Assembly: GCF_000428845.1 (NCBI RefSeq)
Contig: NZ_AUAS01000003.1
Coordinates: 248,001 to 312,000, forward strand
Length of the DNA stretch: 64,000 nt
Reading direction: 5' to 3'
Source of the DNA: Dyadobacter alkalitolerans DSM 23607
GTDB taxonomy: Bacteria > Bacteroidota > Bacteroidia > Cytophagales > Spirosomataceae
Shown: piece by piece, positions 19,328 to 28,172 of the stretch
How positions within the stretch are numbered: the first letter of the stretch is position 1
Layout: each line of letters begins with the position of its first letter
Translations under genes and position numbers: made by a program
The notes under the pieces: generated by a model
Databases searched by the model: none
Seen by the model: the letters and a program-made list of their open reading frames with translations, nothing else
Told to the model about the DNA's origin: nothing

Positions 19328-20281
19328 TTAAAAATTCTTCCCCGTGGTTATTTCAAGCTCCCTGGGGTAAGGTACAGTTGGCAATAAGCCCATTTTTTGA
19401 ATTATTAAACCTCCTACATCCCGTGCAATATAGGTCATTAGTCCGCCTCCCAATCCCGAATATCCTTCACGGCTGATGATATATAAATCCCGGTGGAGGG
19501 GATATCTTTTAAATTCAAGTCCATCCTGAAAAGGCTGAATGTAATTGGACAAAGAATCCGTCGCTTTTTGTGCAACGCCCATAACATGGATCCCCTTTGA
19601 AAGTTCTTCCGAAGCCAATGAATGTCCGTCCGAAATCCAGCTGACACCTATAAACCCCAGATTCAATGGGTTGGTTCTAACTGCTTTGATTACATTCTCA
19701 TTTGAACCTGCTGAAATGATACGCAAACGTTGAATATCAGTAATCCCAAATTTGTTGAGAACGAAATTAAGGTTACTCGCATTAGCATTATCGAAAACCA
19801 GTGTAATCAAACCCTTTTGGTTTCCACCATTCAACTGAGACCAGTCCGTAATCTTACCTTCCAGGATCGCCTTGATTTCCGGCATCGTAATCAGGCTGTC
19901 AGCATTCGATTTACTGATAACCAATGCAAGACCGTCCGTAGCGATATGCTGGAACTTGTGAGATCCTTTCTGTTTCTTGATGATCTCCGTTTCTTTTTCA
20001 TTCAATTGCCTTGTTGAGAAGATGATCCGTGCGCTGTCTTGTAAAAACTGGCGGATGGCCTCTTGCTCAGGCTTATAATTCAACTTGAAATGCGTATTCG
20101 GATAAATGCCTTCATATGCATTGGTAAGTGCGTCTACCAATGGTTTGAAAGACTCATCGGAGGCAACGGTAATTGTTCCCTGCCTTGGGTTATCAAGATC
20201 ACCATTAGAACCACCGCAACCTAGCAAGCTCAGAAACACTACTGATGTGCCGAGCATTATTCCGGCTGACCAAAATTTCAT
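19328..20281 (-). CDS. PstS-like substrate-binding lipoprotein
   Basis: 317 residues from the ATG at 20281, which overlaps the preceding stop as ATGA (translational coupling). A lipobox (SLLGC-GGS) near residue 24 marks a lipoprotein. The rest is a phosphate-binding-protein-like fold: ITVASDESFKPLVDALTNAYEG, and GLALVISKSNADSLITMPEIKAILEGKITDWSQL. No pst permease genes are near. Its place in a TonB operon suggests it serves TonB-linked uptake or sensing rather than an ABC importer. A start 27 bases upstream is possible. Confidence 0.85.
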   Translation of the reverse strand: MKFWSAGIMLGTSVVFLSLLGCGGSNGDLDNPRQGTITVASDESFKPLVDALTNAYEGIYPNTHFKLNYKPEQEAIRQFLQDSARIIFSTRQLNEKETEIIKKQKGSHKFQHIATDGLALVISKSNADSLITMPEIKAILEGKITDWSQLNGGNQKGLITLVFDNANASNLNFVLNKFGITDIQRLRIISAGSNENVIKAVRTNPLNLGFIGVSWISDGHSLASEELSKGIHVMGVAQKATDSLSNYIQPFQDGLEFKRYPLHRDLYIISREGYSGLGGGLMTYIARDVGGLIIQKMGLLPTVPYPRELEITTGKNF

Positions 20282-20499
20282 AGTTCTTTTTGATTTCTTC
20301 TTCTCCAAACCCTGTAACCTCTGTAAACTCCGTACAAAATAAGTGTGCCAGCGAAAGCATTCCTTGCCAGACTGCCAACAGGTAACAACCTAAAAGACAA
20401 GGAGGAGAGGACTAAAAAGACCCCTCCTCCTATGTATGTCAGAGCCATTAACACAGAGGTTAGATCACCGATCTTCTCATGCAATGGTTTTTCCCTCAT
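20278..20499 (-). CDS. Small two-helix membrane protein of the TonB operon
   Basis: 73 residues. Two hydrophobic stretches (LTSVLMALTYIGGGVFLVLSS and LARNAFAGTLILYGVYRGYRVW) and a basic C-terminus RRRNQKEL. Its stop overlaps the next gene's start (ATGA) and it begins 3 bases after tonB ends, so it is firmly embedded in the operon. Family not recognised by name; the tight context implies a role in the TonB/Exb complex. Confidence 0.8.
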   Translation of the reverse strand: MREKPLHEKIGDLTSVLMALTYIGGGVFLVLSSLSFRLLPVGSLARNAFAGTLILYGVYRGYRVWRRRNQKEL

Positions 20500-20502
20500 G
20501 AG

Positions 20503-21327
20503 TTACTCCAGCTGGAAATTGATTGGCAAGTTGTATTTAACACGAACCGCACGTCCTGACTGCTTACCTGGTTTCCACTTCGGCATTGCTTTCACAACAC
20601 GGATAGCTTCTTCATCGCAACCAAAACCAAGTCCTTTTAATACAGCCACATCTTGAATACTACCATCCGTGTTTACTACGAATGACATAAACACCCTTCC
20701 TGAAACGTTGGCACGTGAAGCTGCACTTGGGTATTTGATATTTTTACCCAAATACTTGTACATTTCAGCCGTACCACCTGGAAACTCAGGCTGCTGCTCA
20801 ACAACGGTAAAAACCTTTTCCGGTTCTGGCGCTGCTTCTACAACTGTTCCTTTGCTTGGTGCCGCAACTGCTTCGGGAGCAACAATGATCTCGTTCGCGT
20901 TAGGATCTCCTTCAACTGTTTTATCCGCAACAACAGCTTCCTTAATTTCTTCTACTGTTGGTGGTGGCACCTCTTCAGGCACTTCTTCATCCTTTTTAAC
21001 CTCAGGAGGCAAGAACTTCACCGTATTCACCTTCGGTTGTTCAACCGGCGGCGGTGGTGGCGGTGGTGGTTCTGCCGGATCAATTGGCGGCGGTGGTATT
21101 TTCATTAAATCCACCTCAACCATTGCTACTTCTTCTTCCTCGCCAGCCGACAGTTTATTAATAATTGACGGTGTAAACATTGCAAGAACAAAGAGAGCCG
21201 CTCCGATTATGGTAGCCTTCGTCACATCGGCACGATAGCCCCGACGAAGTGAAAATGCTCCGTACGCCTTATTTCGATCAGCAAACACTATATCATCCAG
21301 TGTAGCATTCGGGCCTATTTCTGCCAT
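20503..21327 (-). CDS. tonB: Energy transducer TonB
   Basis: 274 residues. A short cytoplasmic part with ADRNKAYGAFSLRRGYR, one membrane anchor near residues 37-57, a long proline-rich and acidic periplasmic linker (PPPPPPP near residue 88), and the C-terminal TonB domain starting at QPEFPGGTAEMYKYLGKNIKYP, with GRVFMSFVVNTDGSIQDVAV. TonB carries the ExbB/ExbD proton-driven force to outer-membrane receptors such as the SusC protein encoded at 49.6-52.7 kb. Confidence 0.96.
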   Translation of the reverse strand: MAEIGPNATLDDIVFADRNKAYGAFSLRRGYRADVTKATIIGAALFVLAMFTPSIINKLSAGEEEEVAMVEVDLMKIPPPPIDPAEPPPPPPPPVEQPKVNTVKFLPPEVKKDEEVPEEVPPPTVEEIKEAVVADKTVEGDPNANEIIVAPEAVAAPSKGTVVEAAPEPEKVFTVVEQQPEFPGGTAEMYKYLGKNIKYPSAASRANVSGRVFMSFVVNTDGSIQDVAVLKGLGFGCDEEAIRVVKAMPKWKPGKQSGRAVRVKYNLPINFQLE

Positions 21328-21356
21328 GGCGCTTTGAATTTGATTTGATTAAATTG

Positions 21357-21938
21357 TTATTTTTCTACGATTTTGTCACCCAAGAGCTTTTTCTCCGAAT
21401 CTGTCAGAGTCTCTACAAGTGCATATCTCTTTGATTTGGTAATGGCCATTTCATCCAATACGTCAACCATGTTCTTATAGGTTGAAACCGGCGTTGGCTT
21501 GATTACCACAACAAAAGGATCGTTTCCTTTTTCATCCTTAGGATTTGCAGCATTGATACGCTTAGCAGAGTTGAAAATCACACTCCTCAAATCGAACCCA
21601 TAGCGGGTTGTTTTCAAAGATGCTTCTGCCTTATCGTCATCCGCAGCTACTCCATCCAGATAATAAACATCGTCGTTGGCTCCCATGAACAGGGTCAACA
21701 CTTTTGACGCTTTTAGCGGTTCAGTTTTTTCCTGGTCTTTTTCATCCGTCTTATCAGGCACAGCCAGCGTCATAGATGTCGGCTTCGACATAGTTGTTGC
21801 TAGCATGAAAAACGTGATAAGCAAGAATCCCAAGTCCACCATTGGCGTCATGTCTACACGGGTAGACATCTTTTTGCCCCGAACCTTACCGTCACCTTTG
21901 CCATGCCCACCACCACCGGATTCTTCAATTGCTGCCAT
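21357..21938 (-). CDS. ExbD-type biopolymer transport protein (second copy)
   Basis: 193 residues. A glycine-rich basic start is followed by the single membrane helix VDMTPMVDLGFLLITFFMLATTM near residues 30-50, which contains the proton-accepting aspartate of the ExbD/TolR family (MTPMVDLGFLL). The periplasmic domain ends with the usual VLDEMAITKSKRYALVE. Lies between the other exbD and tonB. Two different ExbDs per operon are common in Bacteroidota. Confidence 0.95.
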   Translation of the reverse strand: MAAIEESGGGGHGKGDGKVRGKKMSTRVDMTPMVDLGFLLITFFMLATTMSKPTSMTLAVPDKTDEKDQEKTEPLKASKVLTLFMGANDDVYYLDGVAADDDKAEASLKTTRYGFDLRSVIFNSAKRINAANPKDEKGNDPFVVVIKPTPVSTYKNMVDVLDEMAITKSKRYALVETLTDSEKKLLGDKIVEK

Positions 21939-21974
21939 TTTCTCTTCTTATTAAAATGATCTCTTTAATTAAAA

Positions 21975-22589
21975 TTAATCGTTCGTGTAGCCGGCAGGCG
22001 CTTGTTCGCTACCTGTGATCAGGTTGAACTTGTTGATGTTCTGCGACTGTAAGTTAGACAACACGTCTTTGAAAACCGGGAACTTGGAAAGATTGTCACC
22101 TTTCAAAGCGATCCTCAATTGACTATTAGCCTTACGAGCTGCATAAACCCAGTCAGCCAGTTCACTTGCCCCCGTAGAGTCAACCGGGATACCTGGTTGC
22201 TTCACTTCCGGCATTTGCTCCTTCGACATGTTCAACCAAGGTTTCAATTGGTTCAATGGAAATCCAAAGCTTGATTGCAATGCAAATTTTGCTTTCTCAG
22301 TCTCAGTGAACGTGATCCCTTTTGATTGACCAATGTTTTCAAGCATTGCTGCTCTCACCGGTTTTGCATCCACTCCAAAGAACACTTTGCCCGCTTTGTC
22401 AATACTAATGACCATAATGTCATCATCAGGAACTTTAATCTGCGAAATGGAAGAGGGTGTTGTAATCTCCGCTTCATTCGACTTAAAAGTTGCCGTCATG
22501 ATAAAGAACGTCAGTAGTAAGAACGCTACGTCAGTCATCGCTGTCATATCTGTATGCGGCGCATGCTTCTTAGGTCTTACCTTTCCCAT
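21975..22589 (-). CDS. ExbD-type biopolymer transport protein (first copy)
   Basis: 204 residues. It has the ExbD anchor helix TDMTAMTDVAFLLLTFFIMTATF near residue 14 with the conserved aspartate, then a periplasmic domain. 36 bases separate it from the second exbD, and 61 bases from exbB. It differs clearly in sequence from its neighbour, so the two may form a heteromeric stator with ExbB. Confidence 0.95.
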   Translation of the reverse strand: MGKVRPKKHAPHTDMTAMTDVAFLLLTFFIMTATFKSNEAEITTPSSISQIKVPDDDIMVISIDKAGKVFFGVDAKPVRAAMLENIGQSKGITFTETEKAKFALQSSFGFPLNQLKPWLNMSKEQMPEVKQPGIPVDSTGASELADWVYAARKANSQLRIALKGDNLSKFPVFKDVLSNLQSQNINKFNLITGSEQAPAGYTND

Positions 22590-22650
22590 AGCAAATATAT
22601 AAGTTTTTTGTATATTAACGAAACTTTCATATTAATAGTTCAAAAAACTA

Positions 22651-23490
22651 TTAATAATGTGTAGCAAAGTTTGACTGAAGGCTTAGGCCGATTTCATCAA
22701 TGCTATAAGTAAGGTCGTCAACACGGCTGTTCAAGTAAGCGTATGAGATCGTTGCGATCGCAGAAGTACCGATACCAAGTGCCGTATTAATAAGGGCCTC
22801 AGAGATACCTGTTGCAAGAGCAGCGGAGTCAGGAGAACCTGATGTACCAAGAGCCGCGAAGGCTTTGATCATACCGATTACCGTTCCAAGAAGTGCCAAA
22901 AGTGTTGATGCACCTGCAAGTGTTGCGATAATCGTAAGGTTTTTCTGAAGCATTGGAAGTTCAAGCGTAGTTGCTTCTTCGATTTCTTTCTGAAGCGCTG
23001 CCAGTTTCTGCTCTTTGTCAAGTGCAGTCTCGGTAGTCAATTGCTTATATTTCAAAAGACCGGCTTTGATAACGTTACCAACAGAACCTTTTTGTCTGTC
23101 ACATTCTTTAATTGCCTCTTCGATTTGGTTTTTGTCAAGAAGACCTCTCAGCTTCACAACGAATGCATCGATGCTTCCAGAACCTTGAGCTTTGTTCAAA
23201 GTGATCAAACGCTCGATTGTAAATGTTAATACGATCAGGAAACAAGTCATCAAAATTGGTACGATAGGACCTCCTTTGTAAACGATTCCGTAGTAATCAC
23301 CATCGATTGGGCCTTTTGCGTGATCGCCATCTTTAAAGTGTTCGGGAGCTCCCAGAACAAAAATGTAAACTGCCAATGCAATCGCAAATAGTAGAGGGAT
23401 TACCAATGCCGGGTTCAAACCGCCTTTGCCTTTTGTTGCTGCCGCAGCAGGCTTTGGAGCTGGTGCCGGACTTGTAGCTTTCTTTTCCAT
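22651..23490 (-). CDS. exbB: MotA/TolQ/ExbB proton channel family protein
   Basis: 279 residues. Three membrane segments: one after a basic A/P-rich head (NPALVIPLLFAIALAVYIFV), one near residue 80 (VPILMTCFLIVLTFTIERLI), and a pair spanning 185-245 with LAGASTLLALLGTVIGMIKAFAAL and ISEALINTALGIGTSAIATISY. The last two match the proton-channel domain. First gene of the leftward exbB-exbD-exbD-tonB operon; a TACTTTTG promoter box lies 117 bases upstream. Confidence 0.96.
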   Translation of the reverse strand: MEKKATSPAPAPKPAAAATKGKGGLNPALVIPLLFAIALAVYIFVLGAPEHFKDGDHAKGPIDGDYYGIVYKGGPIVPILMTCFLIVLTFTIERLITLNKAQGSGSIDAFVVKLRGLLDKNQIEEAIKECDRQKGSVGNVIKAGLLKYKQLTTETALDKEQKLAALQKEIEEATTLELPMLQKNLTIIATLAGASTLLALLGTVIGMIKAFAALGTSGSPDSAALATGISEALINTALGIGTSAIATISYAYLNSRVDDLTYSIDEIGLSLQSNFATHY

Positions 23491-23606
23491 CAGACTTACT
23501 TTTAAAGGTTAAATTGAGATTTTGGTTGTGAATTAAATAAAACTTTTGGTTAAAACTGGATTTGGTAAAATAAAATTTTGATTGCGTTTTAGATATTAGC
23601 CTTCTA

Positions 23607-23614
23607 CAAAAGTA
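23607..23614 (-). promoter_or_regulatory. Candidate -7 box of the exbB operon (TACTTTTG)
   Basis: Minus strand TACTTTTG fits TAnnTTTG and is identical to the box before gcvP. About 23 bases further upstream the minus strand reads GCTTGC, a weak TTG -33 element. It would give a leader of about 110 bases. Confidence 0.4.
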
Positions 23615-24055
23615 TGAGTTTTCCTTTTAAAAAAAAGCAAGCATTTCGTCAGTTTTTTTCCCGAAATTTTTGACATAGCACGTACAAATTGCATAATTTA
23701 AAGAAACCCGCACGTTTAATTTTCTTAGTTATTCTCGATTTTGTACTGATTCAGAACTAAATGCAATCTAAATTCAAACTTATACATAATTGTACTCTTT
23801 ACAATGATCGCTGCGAACATGTTTTTCAAAGCTGCGAATTGTATTTCAAAATATTCCAACATTCCGGTAGAAAAGCAAATATTATTTTTCTCCTACTATT
23901 AGTTAAACAACAATTTTAAATTTCGGATAAGCCCTATTTTATGTGCTAGGGCAAATTTTACTAAAACAACAGAAGCAAGACACCGGTTTCCATCGTCAAT
24001 GCTTACAGTTCCCGAATAATTTGTCACCACGGAAAACAGAATCGCAAAAATCAGG

Positions 24056-24063
24056 TAATTTTG
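24056..24063 (+). promoter_or_regulatory. Candidate -7 box of gatC (TAATTTTG)
   Basis: TAATTTTG matches TAnnTTTG, 46 bases before the gatC ATG. No TTTG element at normal spacing was found upstream. Confidence 0.35.
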
Positions 24064-24109
24064 ACATCCGTTTCAATACCCGACAGTAACTTAACAAATT
24101 CATAACATC

Positions 24110-24397
24110 ATGAAAATTGACAAGGAGTCTCTTAAAAAAATAGCCCACCTGGCCCGTTTGGAGATAAAACCAGAGGAAGAAGAAGGCATTTTAAAGAGTA
24201 TGGACTCGGTATTGACGTGGATGGAGCAGCTGAATGAGGTGGATACGGATGGCGTGGAACCTCTGACTCATATCCTTAGCGAAGTGAACAACTGGCGCGA
24301 AGATGTGGGTGTGAACACGATGACCCGCGAAGATGCGCTGGCAAATGCACCGGCAAAAAATGCTTCCTATATAATGGTCCCGAAGGTGATTGAGTAA
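24110..24397 (+). CDS. gatC: Asp-tRNA(Asn)/Glu-tRNA(Gln) amidotransferase subunit C
   Basis: 95 residues, the full GatC length. Signatures: LKKIAHLARLEIKPEEEE near residue 9, the DSVLTWMEQLNEVDTDGVEPLTH core near residue 31, and the C-terminal NAPAKNASYIMVPKVIE. It stabilises GatA in the GatCAB amidotransferase that makes Gln-tRNA(Gln) or Asn-tRNA(Asn). gatA and gatB are not in the window. It converges with the nitrilase gene. Confidence 0.96.
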   Translation: MKIDKESLKKIAHLARLEIKPEEEEGILKSMDSVLTWMEQLNEVDTDGVEPLTHILSEVNNWREDVGVNTMTREDALANAPAKNASYIMVPKVIE

Positions 24398-24422
24398 CTT
24401 ATAGGACACTTTGTCCGTGTGC

Positions 24423-25220
24423 TCACCAATTTATCTGAAAATCGTCGGCATCATTCAGTGCTGGAAAAGCGACACGATAGGCATCAAGATCACCTTTATG
24501 GAAACTGACGATCTTTTCAGTTTCCGCATTTGCCAGCATACTCAGCGGCTCTCCCAGATAATCGAGCGCAACCGAATCTCCTTGGTAAATTAGCCCATTC
24601 GCATCCGAACCGACGCGGTTCACGCCTACCACATAGCTTTGGTTTTCAATAGCGCGGGCTTTTAATAATGTATTCCAGGCATGCGCACGCCTGGCCGGCC
24701 AATTCGCTACATATATAAGGATGTCGTAAGGATCGGAAGCCATATTACGGCTCCAAACGGGAAACCGGAGATCGTAGCAAACCAGTGGGCAAATTTTCCA
24801 GCCCTTGTGACTAATGATCAGCCTGGATTTCCCGGATGTATAGGTAAGATGCTCATTTCCAAAACTGAAAAGATGCTTCTTATCATTAAATATATAGGAA
24901 CCATCGGGAGCAACGCACATTAACCGATTGTAGAACCTCCCTTCTTTTTTTACAGCGAAGCTTCCGATGACCAGCGCGTTAGCTTGTGCAGCCATTTGCT
25001 TCATCCAGCGCGTGGTGGTGAAGTTCATGGGCTCGGCGGCCGCGGTGTTCATTGTGAAACCGGAGTTGAACATCTCCGGAAGCACGATGATATCAGCCGG
25101 CCCCGACAGCGTTGCAATTTTTTCTTCAAGCGTTGCCAGGTTAGCAGTCGTGTTTTCCCAAAACAGGTCGGTTTGAATTAAAGCTACCGATAATGTTTCC
25201 TTAAGCTGTTCTGCTTCCAT
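24423..25220 (-). CDS. Nitrilase-superfamily amidohydrolase (omega-amidase-like)
   Basis: 265 residues. The Glu-Lys-Cys triad is visible: E in VLPEMFNSGF near residue 48, K in FNDKKHLFSFGNE near residue 115, C in LVCYDLRFPVWSRN near residue 147. The order and spacing match YafV/Nit2-like omega-amidases, which hydrolyse alpha-ketoglutaramate and similar short amides. It begins 33 bases after def on the same strand and may be co-transcribed with def and ruvX. Confidence 0.9.
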   Translation of the reverse strand: MEAEQLKETLSVALIQTDLFWENTTANLATLEEKIATLSGPADIIVLPEMFNSGFTMNTAAAEPMNFTTTRWMKQMAAQANALVIGSFAVKKEGRFYNRLMCVAPDGSYIFNDKKHLFSFGNEHLTYTSGKSRLIISHKGWKICPLVCYDLRFPVWSRNMASDPYDILIYVANWPARRAHAWNTLLKARAIENQSYVVGVNRVGSDANGLIYQGDSVALDYLGEPLSMLANAETEKIVSFHKGDLDAYRVAFPALNDADDFQINW

Positions 25221-25253
25221 GCTGACAAGACTTTCTGGCTGATGTTAATGCAA

Positions 25254-25838
25254 TTATTTCCGGCCCGGAAAACGCATGCGGTAATCTGAGTCTACATTGC
25301 CTTTTGTAATGTCGGCCAGTTTCCTTTTGATCAATTGCTTTTTCAATGTTGGCAGGTAATCGACGAAAAGTTTGCCTAACAAATGGTCGTACTCGTGCTG
25401 AATGATCCTGGCGGCCATTCCTGTGTATTCTTCTGTGTATTCGTTCCAATCCGTATCGCGGTAACGGATTTTCACACGCTCGGGGCGATACACATCGCCA
25501 CGGATACCCGGAATGCTCAGACAGCCTTCTTCAAATGCCCATTCTTTACCATCCTCTTCCAGGATTTCAGGGTTAATGAACGTTTTTTTGAAATCAGCCA
25601 ATGAAAGATCCGGCTCGTCATCGTCGTCATCGTCTTTTTCACTGAACGGCGTTGCGTCCACGACGAAAACACGGATATTCATGCCGATCTGCGGTGCTGC
25701 CAGCCCTACCCCATTTGCACCATGCATGGTCTCAAACATATCTTCTGAAAGTTTTTTCAGATCAAGCTGGTCTTTTTCAATGAATTGGGTTGGTTTTCTC
25801 AGGATCGGATCTCCGTATGCTACGATGGGATAAATCAT
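25254..25838 (-). CDS. def: Peptide deformylase
   Basis: 194 residues. Motif 1 GVGLAAPQIG near residue 43, motif 2 EEGCLSIPG near residue 105 (metal-binding Cys), motif 3 QHEYDHLLG near residue 149 (metal-binding His pair and catalytic Glu). It removes the formyl group from new proteins. An acidic insert (KDDDDDDEPD) near residue 72 lies between motifs 1 and 2; it is longer than in typical enzymes and probably a surface loop. Followed by the nitrilase gene, preceded by ruvX. Confidence 0.97.
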   Translation of the reverse strand: MIYPIVAYGDPILRKPTQFIEKDQLDLKKLSEDMFETMHGANGVGLAAPQIGMNIRVFVVDATPFSEKDDDDDDEPDLSLADFKKTFINPEILEEDGKEWAFEEGCLSIPGIRGDVYRPERVKIRYRDTDWNEYTEEYTGMAARIIQHEYDHLLGKLFVDYLPTLKKQLIKRKLADITKGNVDSDYRMRFPGRK

Positions 25839-25888
25839 TGTAATGCGACTTTATTCGTTGTAATATAATGTAACCTTTGTTTGTCCGC

Positions 25889-26302
25889 TCACCTTTTGCT
25901 TTCCATATAAGACTGGAGAATGATCGTGGCGCTTATTTTATCAATGTTGCCCTTTTCGCGTCGCTCGCTCTTTTTCGAGCCAGACGCGATCATGGATTGC
26001 AAGGCCATCGACGATGTGAACCTTTCATCGTGTGTGTGTACGGGAATCTCCGGAAATGTTTTTTTCAGAATTTTGATGAATGCGGTTACTCTTGCCGCAT
26101 TCTCACTTTCCGTATTATCAAGCCTTTTCGGCATTCCTACTATAAATGCTTCGATTGGCTCACTGGCTGCGTATTTCTTTAAAAACTCCGTTAGGTCATG
26201 CGTCCTGACCGTATCAAGGGCAGTCGCAATGATCTGCAAAGGATCTGTGACAGCAATACCGGTGCGTTTAGCACCATAATCAATCGCCAGGAGACGCGGC
26301 AT
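25889..26302 (-). CDS. ruvX: Putative pre-16S rRNA nuclease / Holliday junction resolvase YqgF
   Basis: 137 residues. RNase H-like fold: [19 protein letters not shown] at the start (first catalytic Asp), [13 protein letters not shown] near residue 54, and [14 protein letters not shown] near residue 93. The family trims 16S rRNA 5' ends and has also been linked to recombination. It ends 50 bases before def, same strand; recJ starts divergently 120 bases away. Confidence 0.95.
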   Translation of the reverse strand: MPRLLAIDYGAKRTGIAVTDPLQIIATALDTVRTHDLTEFLKKYAASEPIEAFIVGMPKRLDNTESENAARVTAFIKILKKTFPEIPVHTHDERFTSSMALQSMIASGSKKSERREKGNIDKISATIILQSYMESKR

Positions 26303-26409
26303 TTATCTTAAAGAATGTTAATTGCTTGCAAAGATAAGACGTTTCAATTAGCTTTTCCTGATAGTGCGGGCTCAATATAGATTTTGATACACGCATCACA
26401 GAATCCGAT

Positions 26410-26417
26410 TATCTTTG
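26410..26417 (+). promoter_or_regulatory. Candidate recJ promoter (-7 TATCTTTG) implying a leaderless mRNA
   Basis: TATCTTTG matches TAnnTTTG and ends four bases before the recJ ATG at 26422. A TTTG at 26383-26386 lies 23 bases upstream as a possible -33 element. If used, transcription would start at or very near the ATG. Confidence 0.4.
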
Positions 26418-26421
26418 TTTC

Positions 26422-28134
26422 ATGATTGAAAAGCGCTGGATACACAACCCTGAATTTACTTCTGAACAAACACACATTGTCCTGGAACTGGCTGAATCGT
26501 TAAAAGTAAGCCCGTCGCTGGCTACTCTTTTGGTACAACGTGGCATCCTTGATTTTGAGCAATCCCGAAACTTTTTCCGCCCCGACCTTGCGCATTTACA
26601 TGATCCGTTCTTAATGCAGGACATGTACGCGGCCGTCAGCAGGCTCAATGATGCCATCCGAAATGGCGAGAAAATATTGGTTTACGGCGATTATGATGTG
26701 GACGGCACCACTTCCGTCGCGTTGTTCTACGGTTTTTTGAAAAAAATATATCCTAATCTCGATTATTACATTCCCGACCGATACGAAGAAGGATACGGCG
26801 TTTCCTGGCAAAGCATTGACTGGGCACATGAAAACGGCTTTTCACTCATTGTTACATTGGATTGCGGGGTAAAATCGGTTGATAAAGTTACTGCTGCCAA
26901 AGAAAGAGGCATCGACTTCATTATTTGCGATCACCACCGGCCCGGTTCTGAACTGCCGCCTGCTATTGCTGTCCTCGACCCAAAAAGAGACGATTGCGCA
27001 TATCCTTATAAAGAACTCACAGGCTGCGGCGTTGGATTTAAATTGCTGCAAGCCTTTTGTATAGATAATGAAATAGATCCAACGGAATTATTTGATCACC
27101 TGGATCTGCTGGTCATCAGCATTGCCTCGGACATTGTGCCCATCACGGGTGAAAACCGGATTTTGGCATATTATGGTTTGCAAAGATTAAATGCTGCACC
27201 AAGATGTGGCGTTAAAGCATTGATCCAGATCGCCGGATTGAATGGTGTGCTGGACATTACCAATGTGGTTTTCGGACTGGGGCCCCGAATTAATGCTGCC
27301 GGACGGATTAAGCATGCCAAAGAAGCGGTGAGGCTTCTGCTTTGCGAAGAGCACGAAGAAGCCGCTGATTTCGCACACGAGATTAACAAGCACAACAGCG
27401 AGCGACGAACCTTCGATACCAGCATCACGGAACAGGCGCTTTATATGATCGAAAACGACGATTGGTTTACGACTGCAAAAAGTACCGTATTATATAAGGA
27501 AGACTGGCATAAAGGCGTGATCGGAATTGTAGCAAGCCGGTGCATTGAAAAATACCACCGGCCTACCATTATTTTGACCCAATCACACGGAAAAGCTGCC
27601 GGTTCCGCACGGTCGGTTCCGGGATTTGATGTGTATGAAGCCATTGAGGAATGTGCGGACCTTTTGGAACAATATGGAGGGCATACTTTTGCAGCCGGGC
27701 TTACATTGCCTTTGCAAAATGTAGAAGCGTTCAAAACGCGTTTCAACGACATTGTAAGCAGCCGTATCTTACCCGATCAGCTGATCCCGATGATCAATAT
27801 CGATATGTTGCTCGAACTAGATGTGATCACGCCTAAATTTTATAACATTCTCCGGCAGATGGGCCCTTTCGGTCCTGGTAACATGACGCCTATCTTTGAG
27901 TCGCGCAATGTTTCACTGGCTGGCAGGCCTACGATCATGAAGGAGAAGCATTTAAAATTTGATGTGAAGCAAAATAACTCAGGAATATTTACCGCCATCG
28001 GGTTCGGTATGGCGCACTTTTATCCGGATCTGGTTAACGGAAAGCCATTCTCGATTGCCTACTGCCTCGAAGAAAATAACTTTCGTGATAAAAAAACGTT
28101 ACAACTGTCTTTGAAAGACATTAAACTGCTTTGA
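26422..28134 (+). CDS. recJ: Single-stranded-DNA-specific exonuclease RecJ
   Basis: 570 residues, normal length. DHH-family motifs in order: VYGDYDVDGTTS near residue 88, TLDCGVKS near residue 147, and ICDHHRPG near residue 170. The DHHA1 domain follows, with GVIGIVASRCIEKYHRP near residue 368 and the GGHTFAAGL motif near residue 418. It degrades single-stranded DNA 5' to 3' in recombination and repair. It is followed by lptB 39 bases on. Confidence 0.97.
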   Translation: MIEKRWIHNPEFTSEQTHIVLELAESLKVSPSLATLLVQRGILDFEQSRNFFRPDLAHLHDPFLMQDMYAAVSRLNDAIRNGEKILVYGDYDVDGTTSVALFYGFLKKIYPNLDYYIPDRYEEGYGVSWQSIDWAHENGFSLIVTLDCGVKSVDKVTAAKERGIDFIICDHHRPGSELPPAIAVLDPKRDDCAYPYKELTGCGVGFKLLQAFCIDNEIDPTELFDHLDLLVISIASDIVPITGENRILAYYGLQRLNAAPRCGVKALIQIAGLNGVLDITNVVFGLGPRINAAGRIKHAKEAVRLLLCEEHEEAADFAHEINKHNSERRTFDTSITEQALYMIENDDWFTTAKSTVLYKEDWHKGVIGIVASRCIEKYHRPTIILTQSHGKAAGSARSVPGFDVYEAIEECADLLEQYGGHTFAAGLTLPLQNVEAFKTRFNDIVSSRILPDQLIPMINIDMLLELDVITPKFYNILRQMGPFGPGNMTPIFESRNVSLAGRPTIMKEKHLKFDVKQNNSGIFTAIGFGMAHFYPDLVNGKPFSIAYCLEENNFRDKKTLQLSLKDIKLL

Positions 28135-28172
28135 CCGGATTTTCCACTCAGCCATTGAAATAGAAATAAAAC

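Larger units (their letters stand above)
23491..24109. other. 619-bp AT-rich divergent intergenic region
   Basis: No convincing gene on either strand. It separates leftward exbB from rightward gatC. Candidate -7 boxes are present for each side (23607-23614 minus, 24056-24063 plus). The middle is A/T-rich without marked repeats. Confidence 0.6.

Noticed and set aside
20669..21238. 189-residue glycine/serine-rich frame on the plus strand across tonB
   Set aside because: It results from the proline-rich tonB linker read in reverse.
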